Shown here: one piece after another, positions 7,356 to 15,428 of the stretch
Layout: each line of letters opens with the position of its first letter
How positions within the stretch are numbered: the stretch's first letter is position 1
Assembly (NCBI GenBank): GCA_036568605.1
Contig: DATCSE010000506.1
Coordinates: 1 to 21,511 of the forward strand
Length of the DNA: 21,511 nt
Reading direction: 5' to 3'
DNA from: DATCSE01 sp036568605
Lineage (GTDB): Bacteria; Pseudomonadota; Gammaproteobacteria; Burkholderiales; Burkholderiaceae_C
The notes under the pieces: model-generated
Seen by the model: the letters and a program-made list of their open reading frames with translations, nothing else
Database searches by the model: none
Told to the model about the DNA's origin: nothing
Position numbers and translations under genes: made by a program

Positions 7356-8288
7356 ATGAAGCCCGGCAGCAGCCTGATCAAGCACTACCTGCAGTTCAAG
7401 GACTTCCGCGCCGAGGAATACGCCTACCTGTTCGAGCGCGCGAAGACCATCAAGACGCGCTTCAAGAACTACGAGAAGTACACGCCGCTGGTCGACCGCA
7501 CGCTCGCGATGATCTTCGAGAAGGCGAGCACGCGCACCCGCGTCAGCTTCGAAGCCGGCATGTACCAGATGGGCGGCTCGGTCGTGAACCTCACCGCGAG
7601 CGACAGCCAGTTCGGCCGAGACGAGCCGGTGGAGGACGCGGCCCGCGTGATCAGCCGGATGGTCGACATCGTGATGATCCGCACCTTCGAGCAGACCAAG
7701 ATCGAACGCTTCGCAGCGTACTCGCGCGTGCCGGTGATCAACGGACTGACGAACGAATACCACCCCTGCCAGATCCTCGCCGACATCTTCACGTTCATCG
7801 AGCACCGCGGCGACATCAAGGGCAAGGTCGTCGCCTGGGTCGGCGACGGCAACAACATGGCCAACACCTGGCTGCAGGCGGCCGACATCCTCGGCTTCAC
7901 GCTGCACGTCAGCACGCCCAGCGGGTACGAGATCGATCCTGTCGTCGCCGGCGTGGCAAACCCCGGCTGCGTGAAGACGTTCCGCAGCCCGGCTGCCGCC
8001 TGCGCCGGCGCCGATCTGGTCACGACCGACGTCTGGACCAGCATGGGCTTCGAGGCCGAGAACGCAACGCGCATGAGCGCCTTCGCCGACTGGTGCGTGG
8101 ACGTGCAACTGATGCAGCTCGCCAAGCCCAACGCCCTCTTCATGCACTGCCTGCCGGCCCACCGCGGCGAGGAAGTCGAGGCCGCGGTCATCGACGGGCC
8201 GCAATCGGTCGTCTGGGACGAAGCCGAGAACCGCATGCACGTGCAGAAGGCGCTGATGGAATATCTGCTGCTCGGGCGCATCGGTTGA
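7356..8288 (+). CDS. argF: Ornithine carbamoyltransferase ArgF
   Basis: A 310-aa cytoplasmic enzyme making citrulline from ornithine and carbamoyl phosphate. The carbamoyl-phosphate site S-T-R-T-R is at 58-62 and H-P-C-Q at 136-139. The ornithine loop D-V-W-T-S-M-G is at 225-231 and the catalytic H-C-L-P-A-H-R-G at 264-271. Length is normal and no key residue is missing. The ATG at 7356 follows the argD stop by 5 bases. An in-frame GTG at 7347 overlaps that stop (GTGA) and is a possible alternative start adding three residues. The next gene is an AGE-family isomerase, not argG, which often follows argF in Burkholderiales. Confidence 0.96.
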   Translation: MKPGSSLIKHYLQFKDFRAEEYAYLFERAKTIKTRFKNYEKYTPLVDRTLAMIFEKASTRTRVSFEAGMYQMGGSVVNLTASDSQFGRDEPVEDAARVISRMVDIVMIRTFEQTKIERFAAYSRVPVINGLTNEYHPCQILADIFTFIEHRGDIKGKVVAWVGDGNNMANTWLQAADILGFTLHVSTPSGYEIDPVVAGVANPGCVKTFRSPAAACAGADLVTTDVWTSMGFEAENATRMSAFADWCVDVQLMQLAKPNALFMHCLPAHRGEEVEAAVIDGPQSVVWDEAENRMHVQKALMEYLLLGRIG

Positions 8289-8293
8289 GTCCC

Positions 8294-9514
8294 ATGGGCG
8301 TGACCGTTCCGGCTGCTCCCGACTTCCGCTCGCCCGCCTTCCTGCGCGATCACGCGCTGTGGGCCCTGTCGTTCTATGGCGACCAGGCGATCGACGCGAG
8401 CGGCGGGATGTACCACTACTACCTCGACGACGGCACGGTCTACGACCGCACCACGCGCCACCTGGTCAGCGCGACACGCTTCGTCGTGACCCAGGCGACC
8501 GGCTTCGAGCTGAACGGCGACGAGCGCTGCCGCCAGCGCGCCGCGCATGCGCTGGCCTTCCTCGAACAGGCGTTCCGCGATTCCCAGAGCGAAGGCTTCC
8601 ACTGGATCGTGCGCTGGGCAGACGGCCGCGGCACGCCCATCGACTCGACGCGCCACATGTACGGCCTCGCGTTCGTGATGCTCGCAGCGGCACGCGCACA
8701 TCGCATCGGCATCGCCGGCGCGCATGCGCTGCTCGAGTCGACCTTCGAGCTCGCCGAGCGCCGCTTCTTCGATACGCGAAGCGGGCTCTACGCCGACGAT
8801 GCGACCCCCGACTGGACCCTCTCCGGCTACCGCGGCCAGAACGCGAACATGCACGCCTGCGAGGCGATGATCGCCGCGTACGAAGCCACTCACGACGAAC
8901 GCTATCTCGCGCGCGCCGAGGCGCTTGCACAGGCCGTGACCGTGACGCTGGCGGCGCTGGCTGGCGGCGGCATCTGGGAGCACTACCGCGTCGACACGAA
9001 CGGCGCCTGGTCGCCCGACTGGGACTACAACCGCCACGACCGCTCGAACATCTTCCGTCCGTGGGGCTTCCAGCCCGGCCACTTCACCGAATGGGCCAAG
9101 CTGCTGTGCCAGCTCGATCGCCTCCGGCCGCAGCCGTGGCGCGTGCCGCGCGCTCGCGAGCTGTTCGATCGCGCCTGGCGCACCGCCTGGGACGCGCAGC
9201 ACGGCGGCCTGCACTACGGCACCGCGCCGGACGACAGCGTCTGCGACGGCGACAAGTACCACTGGGTGCAGGCCGAATCGCTCGCGGCCGCGGCGCTGCT
9301 CGCGCTCGCGAGCGGCGAGGCCGCGTACTGGCAACGCTATGACGAACTCTGGTCGTACTGCTGGCAGCACTTCGTCGACCACCGAGACGGCGCCTGGTTC
9401 CGCATCCTGACGCGCGAGAACTTCAACCTGACGCGCGAGAAGAGCCCGGCCGGCAAGGTCGACTATCACGACATCGGCGCCTGCTACGACGTCTGGCGCG
9501 CGCTGCCGCGCTGA
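8294..9514 (+). CDS. AGE family sugar epimerase/isomerase (mannose isomerase-like)
   Basis: A 406-aa (alpha/alpha)6-barrel protein of the N-acylglucosamine 2-epimerase family. The active-site residues known from the aldose-ketose isomerase YihS appear in order: R62 in A-T-R-F, N185 and H187 in N-A-N-M-H, R255 in R-P-W-G-F, H263 and E266 in P-G-H-F-T-E-W, and H392 in D-Y-H-D-I-G. The length and the D-Y-H-D motif favour a mannose/fructose-type isomerase over true N-acylglucosamine 2-epimerase or cellobiose 2-epimerase; the substrate remains inferred. No signal peptide. The ATG lies only 5 bases after the argF stop, so cotranscription with argD-argF is likely. It converges on the DUF3052 gene with a 9-base gap. 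Confidence 0.85.
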   Translation: MGVTVPAAPDFRSPAFLRDHALWALSFYGDQAIDASGGMYHYYLDDGTVYDRTTRHLVSATRFVVTQATGFELNGDERCRQRAAHALAFLEQAFRDSQSEGFHWIVRWADGRGTPIDSTRHMYGLAFVMLAAARAHRIGIAGAHALLESTFELAERRFFDTRSGLYADDATPDWTLSGYRGQNANMHACEAMIAAYEATHDERYLARAEALAQAVTVTLAALAGGGIWEHYRVDTNGAWSPDWDYNRHDRSNIFRPWGFQPGHFTEWAKLLCQLDRLRPQPWRVPRARELFDRAWRTAWDAQHGGLHYGTAPDDSVCDGDKYHWVQAESLAAAALLALASGEAAYWQRYDELWSYCWQHFVDHRDGAWFRILTRENFNLTREKSPAGKVDYHDIGACYDVWRALPR

Positions 9515-9523
9515 ACGCCCGGG

Positions 9524-9949
9524 TCAGCGCAGCTCCTTGCGCACGACCAGCTTCAGCCCCGACCAGGTCGCATCGATTGCGCAGACCTTCACGTCGACCC
9601 AGCCCAGCGGCAGCGCGACCTCGCGGATCACGTCCTCGGTGATATCGGTCGGCAGCTTCGCGCTCTTCTTCGGCCACGAGACCCACAGCACGGCGTGCGG
9701 ACCGAGCCGGTTGCGCAGGCTCTCGACCTCGCGCGCGAGCACCGCGCGCGACGTGACGAACAAGTGCACGAGATCGGTCTTGGCATCGGCTCGGTCGATC
9801 AGCGTCAGGCCCTCGGGCCATGGCGCGACGATCTCGCGATAGTCGCGCGGCGCTGCGATCACGCCGACCCGCAGGCCCGGCGCAAGCCCGAGCTTCTTCG
9901 CGAGCGGCGTGCCGGAGTAACCGGCCGAGGCCGTCTTCGGCTGCTGCAT
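9524..9949 (-). CDS. DUF3052 family protein
   Basis: A 141-aa soluble protein of the DUF3052 family. It has the characteristic opening S-A-G-Y-S-G-T-P-L-A-K-K-L-G at 8-21, the block H-L-F-V-T-S-R-A at 62-69, W-V-S-W-P-K-K at 89-95, T-E-D-V-I-R-E-V-A-L-P at 104-114 and the W-S-G-L-K-L-V-V-R-K end. No enzymatic function is established. The start at 9949 has an AGGAG site 8 bases upstream; an in-frame ATG at 9970 just ahead is less likely because that site would lie inside the gene. It diverges from kynB over a 78-base gap that carries a dyad. Confidence 0.87.
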   Translation of the reverse strand: MQQPKTASAGYSGTPLAKKLGLAPGLRVGVIAAPRDYREIVAPWPEGLTLIDRADAKTDLVHLFVTSRAVLAREVESLRNRLGPHAVLWVSWPKKSAKLPTDITEDVIREVALPLGWVDVKVCAIDATWSGLKLVVRKELR

Positions 9950-9973
9950 CGGCGCCTCTCCTTTTTGCATCAG

Positions 9974-9995
9974 GGTGTCCGAAATAACCGACACC
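9974..9995. promoter_or_regulatory. Inverted repeat in kynB/DUF3052 divergent promoter region
   Basis: GGTGTC at 9974-9979 and GACACC at 9990-9995 form a perfect dyad around a 10-base A/T-leaning centre containing AAATAA, unusual in this GC-rich DNA. It sits midway between two divergent start codons, where an operator would be expected. It could bind a regulator of either gene (for kyn genes, a KynR-like Lrp/AsnC protein is the known type), but none is encoded nearby. I see no strong promoter hexamers or Shine-Dalgarno site before kynB. Confidence 0.45.
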
Positions 9996-10027
9996 ACGCC
10001 TTGCGCGCCGATGCTAACTTCACCGGC

Positions 10028-10651
10028 ATGAAACGCCTGTGGGACATCTCGCCGCCGATCGCGCCGCACACGCCGCCGTTCCCCGGCGACACGCCGTTCT
10101 CGCAGGCATGGACCGCGACGATAGGCCCGGGCTGCCCAGTGAACCTCTCGGCGATCACGATGTCGCCGCACGTCGGCGCGCATGCGGATGCGCCGCTGCA
10201 CTATGCCAACGGCGCCGCGACGATAGGTCAGGTCGCGCTCGAACCGTACCTGGGCCGCTGCCGCGTGATCCACGCGATCGGTTGCGGGCCGCTGGTGCAG
10301 CGCGAGCATCTGCAGCATGCGGTCCAGGACCTGCCGCCGCGCGTGCTGGTGCGCACCTGTGAGCACGCGCCGACGACGTGGTCCGATCAATTCAGCGCCT
10401 ACGCGCCCGACACGATCGCGTGGCTCGCGAGCCTGGGCGTGCGGCTCGTCGGCATCGACAGCCAGTCCGTCGACCCGGCCGCGAGCAAGGAACTCGCGAG
10501 CCACCAGAACCTGCTGCGGCTGGACCTGCGCGTGCTCGAGAACCTGGTGCTCGACGACGTGCCCGAAGGCGACTACGAACTGATCGCGCTGCCGCTGAAG
10601 CTCGTGACCGCCGATGCATCGCCGGTGCGCGCCGTGCTGCGCGAGCTGTGA
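10028..10651 (+). CDS. kynB: Kynurenine formamidase KynB
   Basis: A 207-aa metal-dependent hydrolase of the cyclase family (PF04199) that hydrolyses N-formylkynurenine to kynurenine and formate, step 2 of tryptophan breakdown. The metal-binding motif is H-V-G-A-H-A-D-A-P at 48-56, giving ligands H48, H52 and D54 as in studied KynB proteins. The N-terminus L-W-D-I-S-P-P-I at 4-11 and the V-G-I-D-S-Q-S-V-D-P block at about 146-155 are typical. First gene of kynB-kynU-kynA; kynU starts 14 bases after its stop. The upstream sequence has no clear ribosome-binding site. Confidence 0.94.
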   Translation: MKRLWDISPPIAPHTPPFPGDTPFSQAWTATIGPGCPVNLSAITMSPHVGAHADAPLHYANGAATIGQVALEPYLGRCRVIHAIGCGPLVQREHLQHAVQDLPPRVLVRTCEHAPTTWSDQFSAYAPDTIAWLASLGVRLVGIDSQSVDPAASKELASHQNLLRLDLRVLENLVLDDVPEGDYELIALPLKLVTADASPVRAVLREL

Positions 10652-10665
10652 ACGAACGACACACC

Positions 10666-12009
10666 ATGACGACCCAAGCCTCCACACGAGAAGACTGCCT
10701 CGCACTCGACCAGCACGACCCGCTTGCACCGCTGCGCAATGCCTTCACGCTGCCCGACAACGTGATCTACCTCGACGGCAACTCGCTGGGCGTGCTGCCG
10801 AAGAGCGTGCCGGCGCGCCTTGCGCACGTGATCGAGCACGAATGGGGCACCGACCTGATCCGCAGCTGGAACACCGCCGGCTGGATCGACCTGTCGCGAC
10901 GCATAGGCAACAAGATCGCGCCGCTGGTCGGCGTCGGCCGCGACCAGCTGGTCGTCGGCGACTCGACCTCGGTGAACCTGTACAAGGTGCTGAGCGCCGC
11001 CGCGACCATCGTGCGCGCCGACGCCAAGACCACCGCGCGCCGCGTGATCCTCTCCGAGCGCGACAACTTCCCGACCGACCTGTACATCGCCGACAGCGTC
11101 GCGAAAGCGCACGGCCTCGAGCTCCAGCTGATCGACGCCCACGACGAGATCGACGCACGACTCGACGAGCGCGTCGCGGTGCTGATGCTGACGCACGTGA
11201 ACTACCGCAGCGGCCGCATGCACGACATGGCCGCGATCACACGCGCCGCGCACCGCGCCGGCGCGCTGACGGTCTGGGACCTGTGCCACTCGGCCGGCGC
11301 CGTGCCGGTGCACCTGTGCCCGTCGGCCGAGGCCGGCGATTTCGAGGCCGATGCCGACTTCGCGATCGGGTGCGGCTACAAGTACCTGAACGGCGGGCCC
11401 GGCGCGCCGGCATTCGTCTGGGCCCACCCACGCCACACGGCGCGCATGGACCGCGAGCAATGGCGCCAGCCGCTTTCCGGCTGGCTGGGCCACGCGGCAC
11501 CGTTCGCGTTCACGCCCGACTACCAGCCGGCCGCCGGCATCGCGCGCTTCGTCTGCGGCACGCCGCCGGTGCTCGCGATGTCCGCGCTCGAATGCGGTGT
11601 CGACGTCTTCGAGCAGGCCGATGCGTTCGGAGGCCTCGCCGCGCTGCGCCGCAAGTCGCTCGCGCTGACCGAGCTGTTCATAGCGCTGGTCGAGCGCCGC
11701 TGCGCCGGCTTCGGCCTCGAGCTCGCGACACCGCGCGAGCCCGCGCTGCGCGGCAGCCAGGTCAGCTTCTCGAAGGCCGAAGGCGGTTACGCGGTGATGC
11801 AGGCGCTGATCGCCCGCAAGGTGATCGGCGACTTTCGCGCCGGCGACCCGACCGCACCGCGGCCCTCGCCCGACCTGCTGCGCTTCGGCTTCACGCCGCT
11901 GTACACACGCTATGTCGACGTGTGGGATGCGGTTGAGCACTTGCATGCGGTGCTGGCCGGCAGCGAGTGGCAAGAGGCGCGATTCGCGACACGTGCGGCA
12001 GTGACCTGA
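10666..12009 (+). CDS. kynU: Kynureninase KynU
   Basis: A 447-aa fold-type I PLP enzyme that cleaves kynurenine to anthranilate and alanine. It shows Y-L-D-G-N-S-L-G at 35-42, S-T-S-V-N at 100-104 (phosphate binding), R-D-N-F-P-T-D-L-Y at 132-140, W-D-L-C-H-S-A-G-A at 204-212 (D205 against the PLP nitrogen) and the PLP lysine K239 in G-Y-K-Y-L-N-G-G-P-G. It is somewhat longer than the roughly 415-420 aa of well-known bacterial homologues, through small internal and C-terminal additions. It is followed by kynA after a single base, so the two are surely cotranscribed. Confidence 0.95.
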   Translation: MTTQASTREDCLALDQHDPLAPLRNAFTLPDNVIYLDGNSLGVLPKSVPARLAHVIEHEWGTDLIRSWNTAGWIDLSRRIGNKIAPLVGVGRDQLVVGDSTSVNLYKVLSAAATIVRADAKTTARRVILSERDNFPTDLYIADSVAKAHGLELQLIDAHDEIDARLDERVAVLMLTHVNYRSGRMHDMAAITRAAHRAGALTVWDLCHSAGAVPVHLCPSAEAGDFEADADFAIGCGYKYLNGGPGAPAFVWAHPRHTARMDREQWRQPLSGWLGHAAPFAFTPDYQPAAGIARFVCGTPPVLAMSALECGVDVFEQADAFGGLAALRRKSLALTELFIALVERRCAGFGLELATPREPALRGSQVSFSKAEGGYAVMQALIARKVIGDFRAGDPTAPRPSPDLLRFGFTPLYTRYVDVWDAVEHLHAVLAGSEWQEARFATRAAVT

Positions 12010-12010
12010 A

Positions 12011-12889
12011 ATGAAGCAACACGACATCAAGCCGCCGGCTGCGGCTTCGGCCTCGCAGCCCGAACAGATCGTCCACGAGGAAGGCGCGCAGCTCGACTTC
12101 TCGCAAGACATGAGCTACGGCGACTACCTGCACCTCGACGAGGTGCTGAACGCGCAGCACCCGCGCTCGCCCGAGCACAATGAGATGCTGTTCATCGTGC
12201 AGCACCAGACCACCGAGCTGTGGATGAAGCTGCTGCTGCACGAGCTCAGCGCCGCGGTGCGCTGCATCCGCGAGGACGAGCTCGGCAGCGCTTTCAAGAT
12301 GCTCGCGCGGGTCAGCCGCATCATGGAGCAGCTGGTGCACGCGTGGGACGTGCTCGCGACGATGACGCCGCCCGAGTATTCGGCGATCCGCAAGTACCTC
12401 GGCAACAGCAGCGGCTTCCAGAGCTGGCAGTACCGCTGCATCGAGTTCATGCTCGGCAACAAGAACGCGGCGATGTTGAAGCCGCATTCGCACCGCCCCG
12501 AACTGCTCGCCTGCGTCGAGGCCGCGTGGCGCGCCCCGTCGCTGTACGACGAATCGTTGCGCCTGCTCGCGCGGCGCGGCTTCGCGATCCCGGCGCCGTA
12601 CCTCGAACGCGACTGGACCCAGCCGTATGTCGCGAACGACGCGGTCGAGCGGGCCTGGCTCGCGGTCTACCGTGCCCCTGAGGCGCACTGGGACCTGTAC
12701 CAGCTGGGCGAGGAGCTGACCGACCTCGAGGACGCGTTCCGCCTCTGGCGCTTCCGCCACGTCACGACGGTCGAGCGCGTGATCGGCTTCAAGCGCGGCA
12801 CCGGCGGCACCTCGGGCGTCGGCTACCTGCGCAAGATGCTCGACGTCGTGCTGTTCCCGGAAATCTGGAAGCTGCGCACCGACCTCTGA
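12011..12889 (+). CDS. kynA: Tryptophan 2,3-dioxygenase KynA
   Basis: A 292-aa haem enzyme that opens the indole ring of L-tryptophan to N-formylkynurenine, the first step of the pathway. H65 in V-Q-H-Q-T-T-E-L-W is the distal histidine, R142 in W-Q-Y-R the substrate carboxylate contact, and H250 in F-R-H-V-T-T-V-E-R the proximal haem ligand. The flexible G-T-G-G-T-S-G-V loop at 263-270 closes the site. Length is normal for a bacterial homotetrameric enzyme. It is the last gene of the kyn operon although it acts first. Confidence 0.96.
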   Translation: MKQHDIKPPAAASASQPEQIVHEEGAQLDFSQDMSYGDYLHLDEVLNAQHPRSPEHNEMLFIVQHQTTELWMKLLLHELSAAVRCIREDELGSAFKMLARVSRIMEQLVHAWDVLATMTPPEYSAIRKYLGNSSGFQSWQYRCIEFMLGNKNAAMLKPHSHRPELLACVEAAWRAPSLYDESLRLLARRGFAIPAPYLERDWTQPYVANDAVERAWLAVYRAPEAHWDLYQLGEELTDLEDAFRLWRFRHVTTVERVIGFKRGTGGTSGVGYLRKMLDVVLFPEIWKLRTDL

Positions 12890-12905
12890 CCGCATGAGCG
12901 GCCGG

Positions 12906-12927
12906 CCATCGGGGAAGACCCCGATGG
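12906..12927 (+). terminator. Hairpin after kynA (no U-tract)
   Basis: CCATCGGGG at 12906-12914 pairs perfectly with CCCCGATGG at 12919-12927 around a 4-base AAGA loop, starting 17 bases after the kynA stop. The bases that follow are A-rich (AGAAAAATT), not T-rich, so it is not a classical intrinsic terminator. It may protect the kyn mRNA 3' end, assist termination, or act as an operator for xylR just downstream. Confidence 0.4.
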
Positions 12928-12934
12928 AGAAAAA

Positions 12935-12964
12935 TTGCACCGAAATAAAATGCCGCACTATTCC
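12935..12964 (+). promoter_or_regulatory. Candidate promoter of xylR/xyl operon
   Basis: TTGCAC at 12935-12940 resembles a -35 element and TATTCC at 12959-12964 is a weak -10 at 18 bases spacing, in the only A/T-rich patch between kynA and the ROK regulator. It is followed by a GC-rich dyad, GCCGCC at 12965-12970 and GGCGGC at 12975-12980. The predicted leader is about 30 bases. No other obvious promoter is seen before xylF, so this could drive the whole block. Confidence 0.35.
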
Positions 12965-12999
12965 GCCGCCAGCCGGCGGCTCGGCAAAGCGCTCAGGCG

Positions 13000-14304
13000 A
13001 TGACGGTGCGTCTGCAATCCAGGCAACTCTCGCAACTGCACCTGTACCAGGTGCTGCATGCCGTGCGCGTCGGGCGCTCGGCAATGTCGCGCGCCGAGAT
13101 CGCGGAGCGCACCGGCCTGAGCCAGCCTTCGGTGTCGTCGCTGACGCGGCGCCTGCTCGCCAGCGGCGCGCTGGTCGAAGGCGACGCGCGCCCGTCGCAA
13201 GGGGGCGGCCGGCGCGAGCGCGAGCTGGTGCTGAACAGCGCGTTCGCGTGGGTGGTCGGTGCGAAGATCGCGATGCACCAGCTCACGATCACGCTGGCCG
13301 ATTTCGGCGGCGGTGTCGCGACCACCGTGAAGCGGCCGCTCGCGGCGCCGCTGCGCCTGTCGGAGCTCGTGCGCCAGCTCGCCCGCGAGATCGACAAGGC
13401 GCTGGATGGCGCCGGCGGCCCGGTGCGCAAGCGCCTTGCCGGCGTCGGCGTTGCGATACCGGGGTTCGTCGACTCGCTGAAGGGCGAGGTGGACTGGACG
13501 CCGCTGCTGAAGCCGGCGTCCGCGCCGGCGCCCTACCCGCTCGCGGCCGCGCTCGGAGAAGCGCTGGGCGTGCCGGTCTTCGTCGAGAACGACGCCAACC
13601 TGCTCACACTGGCCGAGCAATGGTTCGGCGACGCCGGCGGTGTGCCGAACGTCGCGGTCGTGACGCTCGAGCACGGCCTGGGGCTCGGGCTGGTGATCGG
13701 CGGCGAGCTGTACCGCGGTCACGGCGGGATCGCCGCCGAGCTCGGCCATGTGCAGGTCGAGACCGGCGGACGGGTCTGCCGCTGCGGCAAGTCGGGCTGT
13801 CTCGAGGCCTACGTCGCGCACTACGCGATCGTGCAGCAGGGGCAGGAAGCCGGCCTGATCGCCGCCGAGGACAAGCTGCCGCCGGCCGCGGTCGAGGCGG
13901 CCTATCTGGAGCTCGCCCGCATCGCGCAGTCCGGCAGCGTGCGCGCACGCAAGATCTTCGAGCGCCAGGGCCGGCTGCTGGGCCGCTGGGTCGCGAACAT
14001 GGCGAACCTGATCGCGCCGCAGCTCATCCTGCTCGGCGGCGGGCCGCAGATCGCGACCGACCTGTACGAGCCCGCGCTGCGCGCCGCGTTCGACGATGCG
14101 CTCGCGCTGCCGCACCGCGGCCGCCTGCCGTTGCGCCTGCGCCATCACGGCGACGAGGTCTGGGCACGCGGCGCCGCGGCGCTGGTGCTGCAGCGGCTCG
14201 ACGAGTCCACCCGCATCGTCGAAGCCGCATCGCGCCACGGCCTGACGCGCAATCTCGGCAGCAAGACACAACCGCAACACGTGGGGAGACGGGCCCTCGC
14301 ATGA
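13000..14304 (+). CDS. xylR: ROK family transcriptional regulator (XylR-type repressor)
   Basis: A 434-aa repressor with an N-terminal winged helix-turn-helix (about 12-65, recognition around S-R-A-E-I-A-E-R-T-G-L-S-Q-P-S-V) and a C-terminal ROK sugar-sensing domain. Visible ROK features are V-E-N-D-A-N at 195-200, E-L-G-H at 248-250 and the zinc motif C-R-C-G-K-S-G-C-L-E at 260-269. The kinase phosphate loop is altered to E-H-G-L-G-L-G, fitting a regulator and not a sugar kinase. It lies directly upstream of xylFHG-xylA in the same direction, so control of xylose genes is the natural inference. The last 30 residues are a non-ROK tail. Start chosen at the first ATG that gives the complete HTH. 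Confidence 0.88.
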   Translation: MTVRLQSRQLSQLHLYQVLHAVRVGRSAMSRAEIAERTGLSQPSVSSLTRRLLASGALVEGDARPSQGGGRRERELVLNSAFAWVVGAKIAMHQLTITLADFGGGVATTVKRPLAAPLRLSELVRQLAREIDKALDGAGGPVRKRLAGVGVAIPGFVDSLKGEVDWTPLLKPASAPAPYPLAAALGEALGVPVFVENDANLLTLAEQWFGDAGGVPNVAVVTLEHGLGLGLVIGGELYRGHGGIAAELGHVQVETGGRVCRCGKSGCLEAYVAHYAIVQQGQEAGLIAAEDKLPPAAVEAAYLELARIAQSGSVRARKIFERQGRLLGRWVANMANLIAPQLILLGGGPQIATDLYEPALRAAFDDALALPHRGRLPLRLRHHGDEVWARGAAALVLQRLDESTRIVEAASRHGLTRNLGSKTQPQHVGRRALA

Positions 14305-14371
14305 AGACCCGGCGCGCCGGAGCCCGTTTCTCCACCGTGCGCGCCTCAACGACACCTCCAGGAGACAGACG

Positions 14372-15397
14372 ATGAACCCGAAGATGAAGCTCTTGACTGG
14401 CGCACTGCTCGCAACGACGGCCTCGTTCGCGATGGCGCAGACGGTGGTCGGCGTCAGCTGGTCGAACTTCCAGGAGGAGCGCTGGAAGACCGACGAGGCG
14501 GCAATGAAGGCCCAGCTCGAAAAGCTGGGCGCGAAGTACGTCAGCGCCGATGCCGGCGGCTCGCCGGAGAAACAGCTCTCCGACGTCGACGGCCTGATCT
14601 CGAAGGGCGCGAAGGCGCTGATCATCCTCGCGATGGACAAGGACGCGATCGTGCCGGCACTCGCGAAGGCCAAGCAGAAGGGCATCCCGGTCGTCGCCTA
14701 CGACCGCCTGATCGAGCAGCCCGGCGTCTTCTACATCACGTTCGACAACAAGGAGGTCGGCCGCCTGCAGGCCAAGGGCGTCTACGCGGCCAAGCCCAAG
14801 GGCAACTACGTGATGATCAAGGGCTCGCCGACCGACCCGAACGCCGACTTCCTGCGTGCCGGCCAGGGTGAGGTGCTCGCCGATGCGATCAAGAAGGGTG
14901 ACGTCAAGATCGTCGGCGAGGAGTACACCGACGGCTGGAAGCCCGAGAACGCGCAGAAGAACATGGAGCAGATCCTGACGCGCAACCAGAACAAGGTCGA
15001 TGCGGTGGTCGCCTCCAACGACGGCACGGCTGGCGGCGTGGTCGCGGCGCTGTCGGGGCGCGGCATCAAGGGCGTGCCGGTGTCGGGGCAGGACGGCGAC
15101 CATGCCGCGCTGAACCGCATCGCGCTGGGCACGCAGACCGTCTCGGTCTGGAAGGACGCGCGCGAGCTCGGCCGCGAGGCCGCGACCGCCGCAGTCGATC
15201 TGGCCGCGGGCAAGAAGGTGCCGGGCGCGGTGACCTGGTCCGAAGGCCAGAAGAAGGTGCCGATGGAGTCGAAGTTCCTGACGCCCGTCGCGATCACCGC
15301 GGACAACCTGGACGTCGTGATCAAGGCCGGCTGGATCAAGAAGGAGGAAGTCTGCCGGGGCGTCGATGCGGCCAAGGCACCGGCCGCCTGCAAGTAA
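14372..15397 (+). CDS. xylF: D-xylose ABC transporter periplasmic binding protein XylF
   Basis: A 341-aa exported sugar-binding protein (type I periplasmic binding fold). A signal peptide ends at A22 (F-A-M-A before Q-T-V). It aligns by eye with E. coli XylF across its length: E-E-R-W-K at 35-39, Y-D-R-L-I at 110-114, F-D-N-K-E-V-G at 122-128, D-G-W-K-P-E-N-A at 187-194, V-A-S-N-D-G-T-A-G-G at 213-222 and S-G-Q-D-G-D at 236-241. It has a good AGGAG site 7 bases before the ATG. A 67-base gap with a perfect CCGGCGCGCCGG palindrome (14309-14320) separates it from xylR. Confidence 0.94.
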   Translation: MNPKMKLLTGALLATTASFAMAQTVVGVSWSNFQEERWKTDEAAMKAQLEKLGAKYVSADAGGSPEKQLSDVDGLISKGAKALIILAMDKDAIVPALAKAKQKGIPVVAYDRLIEQPGVFYITFDNKEVGRLQAKGVYAAKPKGNYVMIKGSPTDPNADFLRAGQGEVLADAIKKGDVKIVGEEYTDGWKPENAQKNMEQILTRNQNKVDAVVASNDGTAGGVVAALSGRGIKGVPVSGQDGDHAALNRIALGTQTVSVWKDARELGREAATAAVDLAAGKKVPGAVTWSEGQKKVPMESKFLTPVAITADNLDVVIKAGWIKKEEVCRGVDAAKAPAACK

Positions 15398-15428
15398 CCG
15401 CGACACCAGCACCCGCACGCGACGCGCC

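Noticed and set aside
7469..9469. A very long open frame (over 600 codons) on the minus strand across argF and the AGE gene
   Set aside because: It is antisense to two well-supported genes and arises from GC-rich third positions; the translation has no recognisable domain and is Arg/Ala/Val-biased.
10011..10030. TGCTAACTT just before kynB as an extended -10 giving a leaderless kynB mRNA
   Set aside because: Only half the -10 positions match and no -35 is seen, so it is too weak to list as a promoter.
14309..14320. Perfect 12-bp palindrome CCGGCGCGCCGG between xylR and xylF
   Set aside because: All-G/C palindromes are common by chance in DNA of this composition and there is no second copy or promoter beside it; noted only as a weak operator candidate.
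12958..14685. A 575-codon minus-strand open frame across xylR and the start of xylF
   Set aside because: Shadow of strongly supported plus-strand genes; no family similarity.
15366..15428. Upstream in-frame ATG for xylH at 15366, overlapping xylF
   Set aside because: It would add a 21-residue Arg-rich stretch, untypical for the permease N-terminus; the ATG at 15429 fits the family.
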